The position numbers were made by a program, and so were the translations under genes. This document shows positions 33,991 through 41,601 of a DNA stretch of 64,000 nt, one piece after another (position 1 is the first letter of the stretch; the number at the start of each line of letters is the position of its first letter). Origin of the DNA: Rhizobium sp. ICMP 5592 (GTDB lineage: Bacteria > Pseudomonadota > Alphaproteobacteria > Rhizobiales > Rhizobiaceae); assembly GCF_009498525.1 (NCBI RefSeq), contig NZ_QSNT01000002.1, positions 62,001-126,000 on the forward strand. The letters are read 5' to 3'. Under the pieces are notes generated by a model, which saw nothing but the letters and a program-made list of their open reading frames with translations, was not told where the DNA came from and ran no database searches.

Positions 33991-35673
33991 TCATGTCCGT
34001 TCGCGCTCCATGGTGCTACGTAGGGCATTCAGCACCCAGACGAGGCCTTCTGGCCGGAAGTCGATCTCGACGTTGCCGCCAAAGGCTGACGCTGCGTGAG
34101 CCTTAGTGACGGTGGTGCCGAAGCCCGTGAGGGTTGGCTTCTTGACGCGCGGGCCGCCGCTTTCCGTCCAGGTGAACTGGATCATCGGACCGATATCGCC
34201 CTCGACATTCGTCCACTCGATAGCGATCTTGCCTTCGGGCGCGGAAAGCGCGCCGTATTTCACCGAATTCGTCGCCAGTTCATGCAGGACCAGTCCGAGA
34301 TTCTGCACGGCTTCCGGCTTCAGGACAAAATCCTGACCGTTGATGTCGAGCTGCTGTGGCGCCTGCAGGAAGGTGGCGAGATGAATGTCGATCACGCGCC
34401 GCAGCGATACGCCCGACCATTGTTCGCTGGTCAGCACCTCGATCGAGCGCGCAAGTCCCTCCAGCCGGTCGGCGACGGCGCGTTGAAAGGTGTCGACGCT
34501 GTCGGTCTGCCGGGCGAGCTGGCGGGTCATTGCCTGAGCAAGTGCCAAAAGGTTCTTGGTGCGGTGGACGAGCTCGTGCATGACGAAATGCAGCCGATCC
34601 TCCGTCTCGCTGCGATCGAAGGAGGCGTTGGACAGCGCGACGGCGACCTGATTGGCCTCGATAACGCTGGTTTCGACCGGCGAAACGATCTCACCGCGGC
34701 CCATGCGTTCGGCCATGTTGGCGATGCTGCGTATGGTGGTGCGGACCTGGCGGGCCAAGGCATAGACGGCAATCAGCGCGACCAGGAGCAGGGTGACGCC
34801 GCCGTAGATCAGGAAGCGCCAGGTGCTCATCAGCGACGCCTGCGCGGAAGCGACGGGTCCCCACACGACTGCTTTCCAGGACCAGCCGGGGATTTGCGCA
34901 TAGCCGAGCAGAGAGTGCGGCAGGATCCTTTCATCCTGATAGACGCCGCTCGAGGCGATCAGTTTCGGCAGGATGTCCTTGTTGAAGGGATCGCCGGGGG
35001 AGAGATTGGCAGGCCCGCTGGCGGCGACGATATGGCCGGAACTGTCGATGACGGCGGCCGACCAGCCGGGGGCAAGGGCATCCGTCGTGACGAGTTTGGC
35101 GAGATCATCGGCATCCTGGGTCATGGCCAAGGCGGCGCCGGCCGGCGAATGATCGAGCGGCAGGGTGACATTGTAGACCCAGCGGTGGATGTTGGATCCG
35201 ACGAAAACGTCGGACGCCTCGATGCGTCCCGAATTGAGTGCCGATTGCAGGGCGGCCATATTGCCGGTCTTGCCCAGCGGCCTGCTGAGCGGCCATCGCG
35301 TATTCAATCGCATCTGGCCGTCCTTTTCGAAGAGCAGGACGAACAGCGAATCGGTGCGCAGCACCGTCTCCGTCCGGTAGAAAAAGGTGGTGATATCGTT
35401 GTGTTCCAACTCCGGCGAGGAAGATAGCAGCCGCAGGGTCGTCGCCATATCCTGCAATTGCCGGTCGATGGTACGTCCCAGCGCCTGTGCGTCCTGAACC
35501 GCGTCGCGCTTCAAGACGTCGCGCTCGTTATTTTCGAGCTGGAACAGCAGGAGTGCCACGAAGGCAAGGATCGGCAAGGCAATCGCCAGCGCTATGGCGA
35601 TCAGATAAGCTCCAATCGAAGCTCTTGGGAAATGCAGCTTTTTCATAACGCGATCAACCGATCGGACCACCAT
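33991..35673 (-). CDS. HWE/HisKA_2-type sensor histidine kinase with periplasmic sensor and HAMP-like linker
   Basis: A 560-residue kinase (551 if the ATG at 35646 is used). It has a membrane helix at about 20-44, a large periplasmic sensor (about 45-285) of the double-Cache type, a second helix (286-307) and a HAMP-like linker. The H-box reads HELVHRTKNLLALAQ with His370 in the HWE-family HRxKN motif, followed by an N-box LHELATNSVKYGALS and a G-box ending ESGGPRVKKPTLTGFGT. HWE kinases are common in rhizobia and often act in light, general stress or polysaccharide signalling. No response regulator gene is adjacent, so the partner is elsewhere. Neither possible start has a clear ribosome site. 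Confidence 0.88.
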   Translation of the reverse strand: MVVRSVDRVMKKLHFPRASIGAYLIAIALAIALPILAFVALLLFQLENNERDVLKRDAVQDAQALGRTIDRQLQDMATTLRLLSSSPELEHNDITTFFYRTETVLRTDSLFVLLFEKDGQMRLNTRWPLSRPLGKTGNMAALQSALNSGRIEASDVFVGSNIHRWVYNVTLPLDHSPAGAALAMTQDADDLAKLVTTDALAPGWSAAVIDSSGHIVAASGPANLSPGDPFNKDILPKLIASSGVYQDERILPHSLLGYAQIPGWSWKAVVWGPVASAQASLMSTWRFLIYGGVTLLLVALIAVYALARQVRTTIRSIANMAERMGRGEIVSPVETSVIEANQVAVALSNASFDRSETEDRLHFVMHELVHRTKNLLALAQAMTRQLARQTDSVDTFQRAVADRLEGLARSIEVLTSEQWSGVSLRRVIDIHLATFLQAPQQLDINGQDFVLKPEAVQNLGLVLHELATNSVKYGALSAPEGKIAIEWTNVEGDIGPMIQFTWTESGGPRVKKPTLTGFGTTVTKAHAASAFGGNVEIDFRPEGLVWVLNALRSTMERERT

Positions 35674-35793
35674 AGGGTTCGAGCGTATTTGCGAAGGTGG
35701 AAATAGCGGTTTCAGTCATCATGCCGAGCGCCCCCAATGCTTTTGTCCGAGCAGCATGTTCTCGAAAGCGTCATGTTATGACCCGGTAAATTT

Positions 35794-35803
35794 TGTTGCA
35801 ACA
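35794..35803. promoter_or_regulatory. Perfect 10-bp palindrome TGTTGCAACA upstream of the histidine kinase gene
   Basis: TGTTGCAACA lies 121-148 bp before the two possible kinase starts, in the roughly 215-bp gap after the FAD dehydrogenase stop. An identical palindrome sits at 57014-57023 upstream of glgP. A shared regulator is possible, but ten bases is too short to claim it. Confidence 0.25.
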
Positions 35804-35889
35804 TACGAAAAGTCACCGTCGCTAAATCGTAAGTGACGCCGGACGCTTCGGATGCAAGTGGCATGGATTGGACGTCGATCATCCACAAC

Positions 35890-36972
35890 TCATTCCCCCG
35901 CATTCGCAAATCGCGGCAGGCGGAATGGAGCGAGCTGCGCGTCCGGATGTCCGCCGACAATCTCCTCCGCCGCTAGCAGTCCGACGATCGGCGCCAGCGT
36001 CACGCCGGAATGCAGGACGGCGAGATAGAGGCCCGGCGCCCCGTCGACGCCGCCGATGATCGGAAAGCCGTCCTTCGGGTTCGGGCGATAGCCGATCGTA
36101 TAAAAATCGAGTTCGAGCTTGTTGCCGCCACGCAGCATGGCTCTGACCTTGGCAAGAATCTCCTCGGCGGCCTTGCGCGGATCGTTGCCGGGATCGCCGC
36201 CGCCGAAATCGCTGCCGGCGATGATCCGGCCTTCCTGCGTCTGGCGCATATGCAGTTCCGGCGCCATGACGAGGCCATTCAGCAGCCGAGGGTGAGGGTG
36301 CGAATGCGCGATCAGGCCCGGCGGCGTTTCGAGCGGCACATCGATGCCGATGGCGGCGGCGAGCGGAAGGATACCGGCGCCGGCGGCAAGAACGACATGG
36401 TCGGCAAGCAGCGTGCCGTTCGTCGTTTCGACGCCGGTGATTCTGCCGTTCTCCTGCAAAAGCTGGGTGACCTCTGTGTCGTATGACAGCGTTGCGCCTT
36501 GGCGGGCGGCGGCGTCCAGCAGAAGATTAGCGGCGGCGACAGGTTCGACGGCGCCTTCTTCGGCGACATGCACGGCAAAGGCGGGCGGATCGACAAGGTT
36601 GGGTTCGATGGCGGCGCTCGTCGCGCGGCTGACCGGCTGTATGTCATAACCCCAGCCGTGATGCTGCGCGAGATAGGCTTCCAGCTCGGCCTCCGGCATG
36701 TCCCAGCAGAGCCCGCCGCACCAGGAGAGCGGCAGGCCGGGAACCTCGGTCGCCAGCCGCGACCATTCGGCCATCGAGCGGCGCCGGAAACGGTAGTAGA
36801 ATTCGGGGTTGCCCCAGCTCGCATTGATCCAGGCAAAGGAATTCGGTGTCGCCTCGCCGCCAGCCTTTTTGGCGATCACGGTGACATCAGCGCCCTTGCG
36901 CTGGAGATGCCAGGCGATGGATGCACCGATGATGCCGGCGCCGACCACGATGATTTTCTGCGAAGAGGGCAT
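35890..36972 (-). CDS. FAD-dependent D-amino acid dehydrogenase-like oxidoreductase
   Basis: A 360-residue flavoprotein of the DAO (D-amino acid/sarcosine/glycine oxidase) superfamily. The FAD fold is at residues 6-33 (KIIVVGAGIIGASIAWHLQRKGADVTVI), and the C-terminal GYRPNPKDGFPIIGGV and LYLAVLHSGVTLAPIVG close the flavin site as in this superfamily. It most likely oxidises a D-amino acid, glycine or N-methylated amino acid, passing electrons to the chain or oxygen. It is shorter than E. coli DadA and has no membrane segment. It stands alone, 118 bp after the TPR gene's stop, with no racemase nearby. The substrate is unassigned. Confidence 0.87.
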   Translation of the reverse strand: MPSSQKIIVVGAGIIGASIAWHLQRKGADVTVIAKKAGGEATPNSFAWINASWGNPEFYYRFRRRSMAEWSRLATEVPGLPLSWCGGLCWDMPEAELEAYLAQHHGWGYDIQPVSRATSAAIEPNLVDPPAFAVHVAEEGAVEPVAAANLLLDAAARQGATLSYDTEVTQLLQENGRITGVETTNGTLLADHVVLAAGAGILPLAAAIGIDVPLETPPGLIAHSHPHPRLLNGLVMAPELHMRQTQEGRIIAGSDFGGGDPGNDPRKAAEEILAKVRAMLRGGNKLELDFYTIGYRPNPKDGFPIIGGVDGAPGLYLAVLHSGVTLAPIVGLLAAEEIVGGHPDAQLAPFRLPRFANAGE

Positions 36973-37027
36973 GTCGTGTGTCTCGTTCGGTTGGGGGACG
37001 GCGCGAGACTATGCGCTCAACAGCGCA

Positions 37028-37062
37028 AAGAAAAGCCGCCGGGCGGATGATCGCCGGGCGGC
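37028..37062 (-). terminator. Intrinsic terminator of the TPR lipoprotein gene
   Basis: On the minus strand GCCGCCCGGCG pairs with CGCCCGGCGGC (one mismatch) over a 6-base loop and is followed by TTTTCTTT. It begins 28 bp after the TPR gene's stop. Confidence 0.75.
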
Positions 37063-37089
37063 CCACTGTTTCGATGATATGCAGTGATC

Positions 37090-37965
37090 CTATGCGCCCG
37101 CGCCGACACGCGCCAGGCCATCCCTGGCCGGCTGGTAGGTCGGGTCGAGGTTGACGGCATGCTGATAGGAACGGCGGGCCTTGGCCTTGTCCCCGCGCTG
37201 CTCGTAGACGAATGCTTGGTTGGCCCAGGATTCGGCGACCTTGTTGTCGAGGTCGATCGCGTGGTTGAAATCGGCGAAGGCGTTGTCTTCGTCTTTTTGC
37301 GCGAGATAGGAAATACCGCGGCTGTTATAAGGCTCGGGCGAATTTGGCGATAGCGAGATCGCCTTCGAGAAGTCGTCGATGGCCTTGTCCTGCTGATTGC
37401 GCTTCTGGAAGATCACGCCGCGGCCATTATAGGCGCGGCCGTCGGTCGTGCCGAGGCTGATTGCTTTGGAATAATCGTTGAAGGCATCATTGTCGCGGCC
37501 GGACTGGCGATAAAGATTGCCGCGGCCAATATAGGCGACATCGTAATTGCCATTGATCTGCAGCGCGGCATTATAGTCCGCGACTGCTTCCGGCAGTTTG
37601 CCCATGTTGCGATAGATGAGCGCGCGGTTGGCATAGGCCTGATAGAACTTCGGATTGATCTGGATCGCCTGATTGAAGTCCGCAAGGGCGCGGTTAAAGT
37701 CGCCGCCGCGGCCATAGGCGGTGCCGCGAACGTTATAGCCTTCAGGATCCTGCGGATTGGCGCTGATGACCGATGTCAGCGAGGCAATGTTTTCCGAGGA
37801 GCCTTGCGCCTTGTCGATACGGATCACCGTATCGGTAGAGGCTGTCTGGCAGCCGGAAAGGCCGATCGCAGCGAGAAGCGCCAAAGCTGGCAGGGCAGCA
37901 GCGCGCTTCGAAACAAAGGATGTGAGGTTCGAAGTGCGGAACTGGTCGGACGTCGTGATTGCCAT
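37090..37965 (-). CDS. TPR-repeat lipoprotein
   Basis: About 291 residues. The N-terminus is a lipoprotein signal: basic residues, the hydrophobic stretch AALPALALLAAIGL, and a lipobox LSGC with Cys39. The rest is a string of about six tetratricopeptide repeats (for example GDFNRALADFNQAIQINPKFYQAYANRALIY, then GNYDVAYIGRGNLYRQSGRDNDAFNDYSKAI) that form a protein-binding solenoid, reminiscent of NlpI-like lipoproteins. It should sit on the inner face of the outer membrane and scaffold envelope proteins. The ATG at 37965 follows GGGGAAAG; an upstream ATG at 37986 is less likely. It follows rpsU on the same strand but is separated by a terminator. Confidence 0.85.
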   Translation of the reverse strand: MAITTSDQFRTSNLTSFVSKRAAALPALALLAAIGLSGCQTASTDTVIRIDKAQGSSENIASLTSVISANPQDPEGYNVRGTAYGRGGDFNRALADFNQAIQINPKFYQAYANRALIYRNMGKLPEAVADYNAALQINGNYDVAYIGRGNLYRQSGRDNDAFNDYSKAISLGTTDGRAYNGRGVIFQKRNQQDKAIDDFSKAISLSPNSPEPYNSRGISYLAQKDEDNAFADFNHAIDLDNKVAESWANQAFVYEQRGDKAKARRSYQHAVNLDPTYQPARDGLARVGAGA

Positions 37966-38035
37966 TATCGGGTTCGCTTTCCCCATGCGTCATATCAGGC
38001 TGTTCTGATCTAATCCGATTTGCACGGAGAATAAA

Positions 38036-38070
38036 TCAAAAAGGCGGCGGCGAACGATTCGCCCCCGCCT
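38036..38070 (-). terminator. Intrinsic terminator of rpsU
   Basis: On the minus strand AGGCGG-G-GGCGAA pairs with TTCGCC-G-CCGCCT around a short loop, followed by TTTTT. It lies 34 bp beyond the rpsU stop and separates it from the TPR gene. Confidence 0.85.
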
Positions 38071-38103
38071 AACATGCATCTGAAAACGTCGAAAAAACGA
38101 CGA

Positions 38104-38316
38104 TTACCGTGCAACCAGACCTTCGCGCTGTGCGCGCTTGCGGGCCAGCTTGCGAACGCGACGAACGGCTTCAGCCTTTTCGCGAGCACGCTTCTGCGAC
38201 GGCTTTTCGTAGTAGTCGCGCATCTTCATTTCGCGGAAAATACCTTCGCGCTGCATCTTCTTCTTGAGAGCGCGGAGAGCCTGGTCGACATTGTTATCGC
38301 GGACAAGTACCTGCAC
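38104..38316 (-). CDS. rpsU: 30S ribosomal protein S21
   Basis: A 70-residue, very basic ribosomal protein that sits near the anti-Shine-Dalgarno end of 16S rRNA and aids translation initiation. The sequence [19 protein letters not shown], then [34 protein letters not shown], is typical of S21 in rhizobia. It starts with GTG at 38316 (MQVLVRD); another in-frame GTG three codons upstream is too close to the AAAGGA ribosome site. A strong terminator follows. The gene is single, as is usual for rpsU in this group. Confidence 0.95.
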   Translation of the reverse strand: MQVLVRDNNVDQALRALKKKMQREGIFREMKMRDYYEKPSQKRAREKAEAVRRVRKLARKRAQREGLVAR

Positions 38317-38666
38317 GAGAATCACGTTCCTTTAGTTTGGTTGATGCCAGCGGCGACGGCAGCGCCAGGAGGCAAAAAAATAACGTTCGCGCGGCCGCAG
38401 CCTTGCGATTGGTTAGGCGAGATATCAGATCGCTTTGTCAAAGTCTAGCCGGATCGTGCATTAGCAGGGGAAAAAGCAATTTGCCCCGGGCGAGACTGGC
38501 TCGCTATACCTCAATCGCGTTGCTGCGGCTATCGAATAAGGATCGCCTCGCCATATTTTGCGAGACTGACATGCCTGTGCGAAGATCTTGCTTCACATTG
38601 TTACCAGCTGCTGTCGCGGCTATCCGATCCCGGCAGTACCGGTGTGCGTCAAAGGAGAATCGCGGC
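38317..38666. other. Intergenic region between rpsU and a small secreted protein gene
   Basis: About 350 bp. The left side holds the rpsU leader with AAAGGA and, further up, a C/G-rich then T-rich stretch likely containing its promoter. On the plus strand a frame stays open from 38337 into the next gene, but it has no ribosome site and no recognisable sequence, so I treat it as non-coding. GGGG-AAAAAGCAATTTG-CCCC near 38467-38486 could form a weak hairpin. Confidence 0.4.
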
Positions 38667-38945
38667 ATGATATTCACGAACGTCCGTCCCACCGGAAGAC
38701 TGTTTGCGACGCTGGCGCTCACCTGTGCCGTTCTGGCCGCGACGCTTGCGCCAGTCGTCGCCGGCGAAGTTCGTTTCGGCAAGAATGTCCGGGTCGGCGG
38801 TCACGATTTTTCGAACCAGAGGTTCGATAGCAAGCATCGGGCAAGAATCTATCTTTACGACCGCAAGCCACGGAAAGAGGGCTGTGTCTGGCGCAAAGAC
38901 GGCCATGGCGGTCGGGTGAAGATCTGCCATTTACAGCGTAAGTAG
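38667..38945 (+). CDS. Small secreted hypothetical protein
   Basis: A 92-residue protein with a clear signal peptide (about residues 1-32: hydrophobic LFATLALTCAVLAATLAPVVA, cleavage before GEVRF). The mature part of about 60 residues is strongly basic (many Lys, Arg and His; for example KNVRVGGHDFSNQRFDSKHRARIYLYDRKPRKEG) with two cysteines near the end (EGCVWRKDG, KICHL) that could form a disulfide. AAAGGAGAA sits 8 bases before the ATG. I recognise no family. It is followed after 15 bp by a small membrane protein gene on the same strand. Confidence 0.7.
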   Translation: MIFTNVRPTGRLFATLALTCAVLAATLAPVVAGEVRFGKNVRVGGHDFSNQRFDSKHRARIYLYDRKPRKEGCVWRKDGHGGRVKICHLQRK

Positions 38946-38960
38946 GGGGCGAGGAAGAGT

Positions 38961-39362
38961 ATGCGCGATCAGGATATGCCGGACAGTGTCCGTTATTTCG
39001 AGCGGCTTGTGTATGCTGCGATGATAATATTCTTCTGCGAATACTTCCTTCATTGGAATAGAACAATCAAGCATCTTACCGATGAGCCGGTGCAATTCGT
39101 TATAACTCAGTCCATCTTCTTCTGTATCCAGTTCCTCTGGATATGGTTGGTTGTGTATCGACGATTGAATTGGGCGCGATGGACGACGCTTTTGATACAG
39201 TTCATCATGGTATTGATTGTTGGTATCAACGTTGATGCCCGCGTCCATTCAGTGAATTGGTACGTGCTGGTCTTCTCGTTGCGGGTGCTGACGTATCTCC
39301 TCGCCACATGTTTTCTTTTTACGCGTGACGCAACATTGTGGTTTGTTCCTCAGCGGACGTGA
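38961..39362 (+). CDS. AT-richer four-helix membrane protein of unknown function
   Basis: A 133-residue protein with four likely membrane helices (about 15-34, 46-67, 74-95 and 100-120) and short charged loops. The DNA is visibly richer in A and T than everything around it (for example ATGATAATATTCTTCTGCG), and codon choice differs from the neighbours, which suggests recent acquisition. GGGCGAGGAAGAG before the ATG is a usable ribosome site. It follows the small secreted protein gene by 15 bp and precedes the sox operon after 178 bp. No family recognised; it could be a small inner-membrane accessory protein. Confidence 0.65.
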   Translation: MRDQDMPDSVRYFERLVYAAMIIFFCEYFLHWNRTIKHLTDEPVQFVITQSIFFCIQFLWIWLVVYRRLNWARWTTLLIQFIMVLIVGINVDARVHSVNWYVLVFSLRVLTYLLATCFLFTRDATLWFVPQRT

Positions 39363-39540
39363 TTTCGATCGAGTCAATCCGCGCTATCGGCTGCGGTCGG
39401 CCCGTGTCATTTGACTATTCTTTTTAATCGTGTCGAAAGCCGGTGCTGAATGCGTCGCAAAAGAGCCGTTGTGTCGGTTTTCGATTTGCGATTTGTATGG
39501 CCGATCAAAAGAGCTTGTTGCCTGAAGGAGTTGAGGGCGA

Positions 39541-40794
39541 ATGCGTAAATACTCGGTTTTTGCCGTGGCACGGGAAGCGATGCGGGCTCACAAGGGCTGG
39601 GAGGCCCAATGGACCTCGCCGGAGCCGCGCAAGGAGTATGACGTCATCATCATCGGCGGTGGCGGCCATGGTCTGGGGGCTGCCTACTACCTCGCCAAGG
39701 AGCATGGCATCACCAATGTCGCGGTGATCGAAAAGGGCTGGCTCGGCGGCGGCAATACCGGCCGTAACACCACCATCATCCGCTCGAACTATCTCTATGA
39801 AGAGAGCATGCACATCTACGAGCATTCGATGAAGCTCTGGGAGGGGCTGTCGCAGGATCTCAATTATAACGTCATGTATTCGCCGCGCGGCGTGATGATG
39901 CTGTCGCATAATGTGCATGACCAGCAGTCCTTCAAGCGGCATATCCATGCCAACCGTCTCTATGGCATCGACAATGAATGGCTGACGCCGGAGCAGGCCA
40001 AGGCTTTTTGTCCGCCGCTCGATATTTCCGGCAGCGCGCGCTACCCGATCAATGGCGCGGCTCTCCAGCGTCGCGGCGGCACGGCGCGGCACGATGCTGT
40101 CGCCTGGGGCTTTGCCCGCGCGGCGTCTGATCGCGGCGTGCACATCATCCAGAATTGCGAAGTCACCGGCATCCAGCGCGGACCGGATGGGCGCGTCACC
40201 GGCGTCGACACGAATCGCGGCTTCATCGGTGCCAAGAAGATCGGCGTTTCGGCGGCGGGCCACACGACGGTCGTCATGCAGATGGCCGGCGTGCGCGTTC
40301 CGCTGCAATCGAGCCCGTTGCAGGCGCTCGTCTCAGAACCGCTGAAGCCGATCTTCCCTTGCGTCGTCATGTCGAACACGGTGCACGCCTATATTTCGCA
40401 GTCCGACAAGGGCGAGCTCGTCATCGGCGCCGGCACGGATCAGTACAATTCCTACAGCCAGACCGGCGGCCTGCAGATCATCACCCATACGCTGGATGCG
40501 ATCTGCGAGCTGTTCCCGATGTTCCGGCGCGTCAAGATGATGCGCTCCTGGGGCGGCATCGTCGACAACACGCCGGACCGTTCGGCCATCCAGTCGAAGA
40601 CGCCGGTACCGGGCCTCTATGTGAACTGTGGTTGGGGTACGGGCGGCTTCAAGGCGACGCCGGGTTCGGCCAACCTGTTTGCGCACCTGATCGCCCGCGA
40701 CGAACCGCACAAGTTCAATGCCGGGCTCAATCTGGATCGCTTCCGCACCGGCCGCTTGATCGACGAAGCGGCGGCTGCCGCCGTGGCGCACTGA
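39541..40794 (+). CDS. soxB: Sarcosine oxidase subunit beta
   Basis: A 417-residue flavoprotein subunit of heterotetrameric sarcosine oxidase. It demethylates sarcosine to glycine, yielding formaldehyde or 5,10-methylene-tetrahydrofolate and hydrogen peroxide. FAD binding is at VIIIGGGGHGLGAAYYLAKE (about residues 35-54), with NTGRNTTIIRSNYLY following and the C-terminal GLYVNCGWGTGGFKATPGSANLFAHLIA typical of this subunit. The ATG has AAGGAGTTGAGGG upstream. The stop overlaps the start of a small exported protein gene (TGATG), which is inserted before soxD. The usual soxBDAG order is otherwise kept. Confidence 0.96.
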   Translation: MRKYSVFAVAREAMRAHKGWEAQWTSPEPRKEYDVIIIGGGGHGLGAAYYLAKEHGITNVAVIEKGWLGGGNTGRNTTIIRSNYLYEESMHIYEHSMKLWEGLSQDLNYNVMYSPRGVMMLSHNVHDQQSFKRHIHANRLYGIDNEWLTPEQAKAFCPPLDISGSARYPINGAALQRRGGTARHDAVAWGFARAASDRGVHIIQNCEVTGIQRGPDGRVTGVDTNRGFIGAKKIGVSAAGHTTVVMQMAGVRVPLQSSPLQALVSEPLKPIFPCVVMSNTVHAYISQSDKGELVIGAGTDQYNSYSQTGGLQIITHTLDAICELFPMFRRVKMMRSWGGIVDNTPDRSAIQSKTPVPGLYVNCGWGTGGFKATPGSANLFAHLIARDEPHKFNAGLNLDRFRTGRLIDEAAAAAVAH

Positions 40795-41219
40795 TGCTGG
40801 CGGTCGCGCACGGGATAGCTGTTATGGCCGGAGCTTCGATTCCGTTCGGGGCCATGGCTGCGACCGAGGTGAGCGACCTTTTTCCGGACGTGAAGGACGT
40901 GCGTACGCAGGAGATTCACAAGGCGAAGACGGAAGCGGATTGGCCGTTCATGGCTGAGAGCGGCATCCTCGCCTGTGTCAAGGTGTTGAGCCAGCCGGCG
41001 GTTTATTTCGTGCCGGAGAAGACGCCGCCTGCGACCAGGGCCTTTGCGCTCGACACCGATCTAGTCGGCATGAGCATGATCAATCTGGGGATGACGGACG
41101 TGCTGAAGCCCTATGGATCGCTGGAGGAGCTTGTGGTGCGGATCACGCCCTTCATCACCATGGGGCGTCAGCTCTGCGCCCAGCCTCCCGGCACCAATAT
41201 CTCCGGTTCCGAGCTTTAA
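40794..41219 (+). CDS. Small exported YebY/DUF2511-like protein within the sox operon
   Basis: A 141-residue protein beginning within the soxB stop codon and ending 16 bp before soxD. The first 23 residues form a signal peptide ending GAMAA/TEV (an internal start at residue 11 would also work). The mature part contains DWPF, GILACV (Cys61), a stretch of residues reading PAVYFVP and a C-terminal LVVRITPF...RQLC with Cys128. This layout (W-x-F, mid Cys, C-terminal LC) resembles the E. coli YebY/DUF2511 family, so a periplasmic disulfide-linked protein is likely. It is not part of the known sarcosine oxidase set, and its role there is unknown. Confidence 0.65.
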   Translation: MLAVAHGIAVMAGASIPFGAMAATEVSDLFPDVKDVRTQEIHKAKTEADWPFMAESGILACVKVLSQPAVYFVPEKTPPATRAFALDTDLVGMSMINLGMTDVLKPYGSLEELVVRITPFITMGRQLCAQPPGTNISGSEL

Positions 41220-41235
41220 CATTAGGTAGAAAACG

Positions 41236-41601
41236 ATGCTGCTGATTTACTGCCCCTATTGCGAGGAAGAGCGTTCGGAACTGGAATTCCGCAATGCCGG
41301 CGACGCGCATATTGTGCGACCGGAAAATATTGCCGCGATTTCCGACGAGGAATTCGAGCAATATTTCTTCCTGCGCGACAATCCGAAGGGTCTGATCTTC
41401 GAGCGCTGGCGGCATATTCATGGCTGCGGCCGCTTCTTCAATGCGGCGCGCGATACGGTCAGTGACCGCTTCTATCTCACCTACAAGGCCGGCGAGCCGA
41501 AGCCGGATCTTTCGACATTGCCGCCAACGGCCAATGAGCCGGTGGCGCAGGATAAAAACGCACAGGAACAAACGGCACAAAAAGAGGGATCTGCGGAATG
41601 A
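41236..41601 (+). CDS. soxD: Sarcosine oxidase subunit delta
   Basis: A 121-residue small subunit of heterotetrameric sarcosine oxidase. The CPYC motif at 6-9 together with a later His and Cys in HIHGCGRFFNAARDT forms the zinc site of the delta subunit. The core RSELEFRNAGDAHIVRP and EFEQYFFLRDNPKG match the family closely. A Gln/Ala/Lys-rich tail of about 20 residues extends the C-terminus. The stop overlaps the soxA start by 4 bp, indicating coupling. Confidence 0.95.
   Translation: MLLIYCPYCEEERSELEFRNAGDAHIVRPENIAAISDEEFEQYFFLRDNPKGLIFERWRHIHGCGRFFNAARDTVSDRFYLTYKAGEPKPDLSTLPPTANEPVAQDKNAQEQTAQKEGSAE

Noticed and set aside
34096..35427. A 443-codon plus-strand frame opposite the histidine kinase gene
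   Set aside because: No domain or ribosome site; the minus-strand kinase has complete H-, N- and G-boxes.
38337..38666. Upstream in-frame extension of the small secreted protein gene
   Set aside because: The AAAGGAGAA site and signal peptide mark the start at 38667; the upstream sequence is Arg-rich with no motif.
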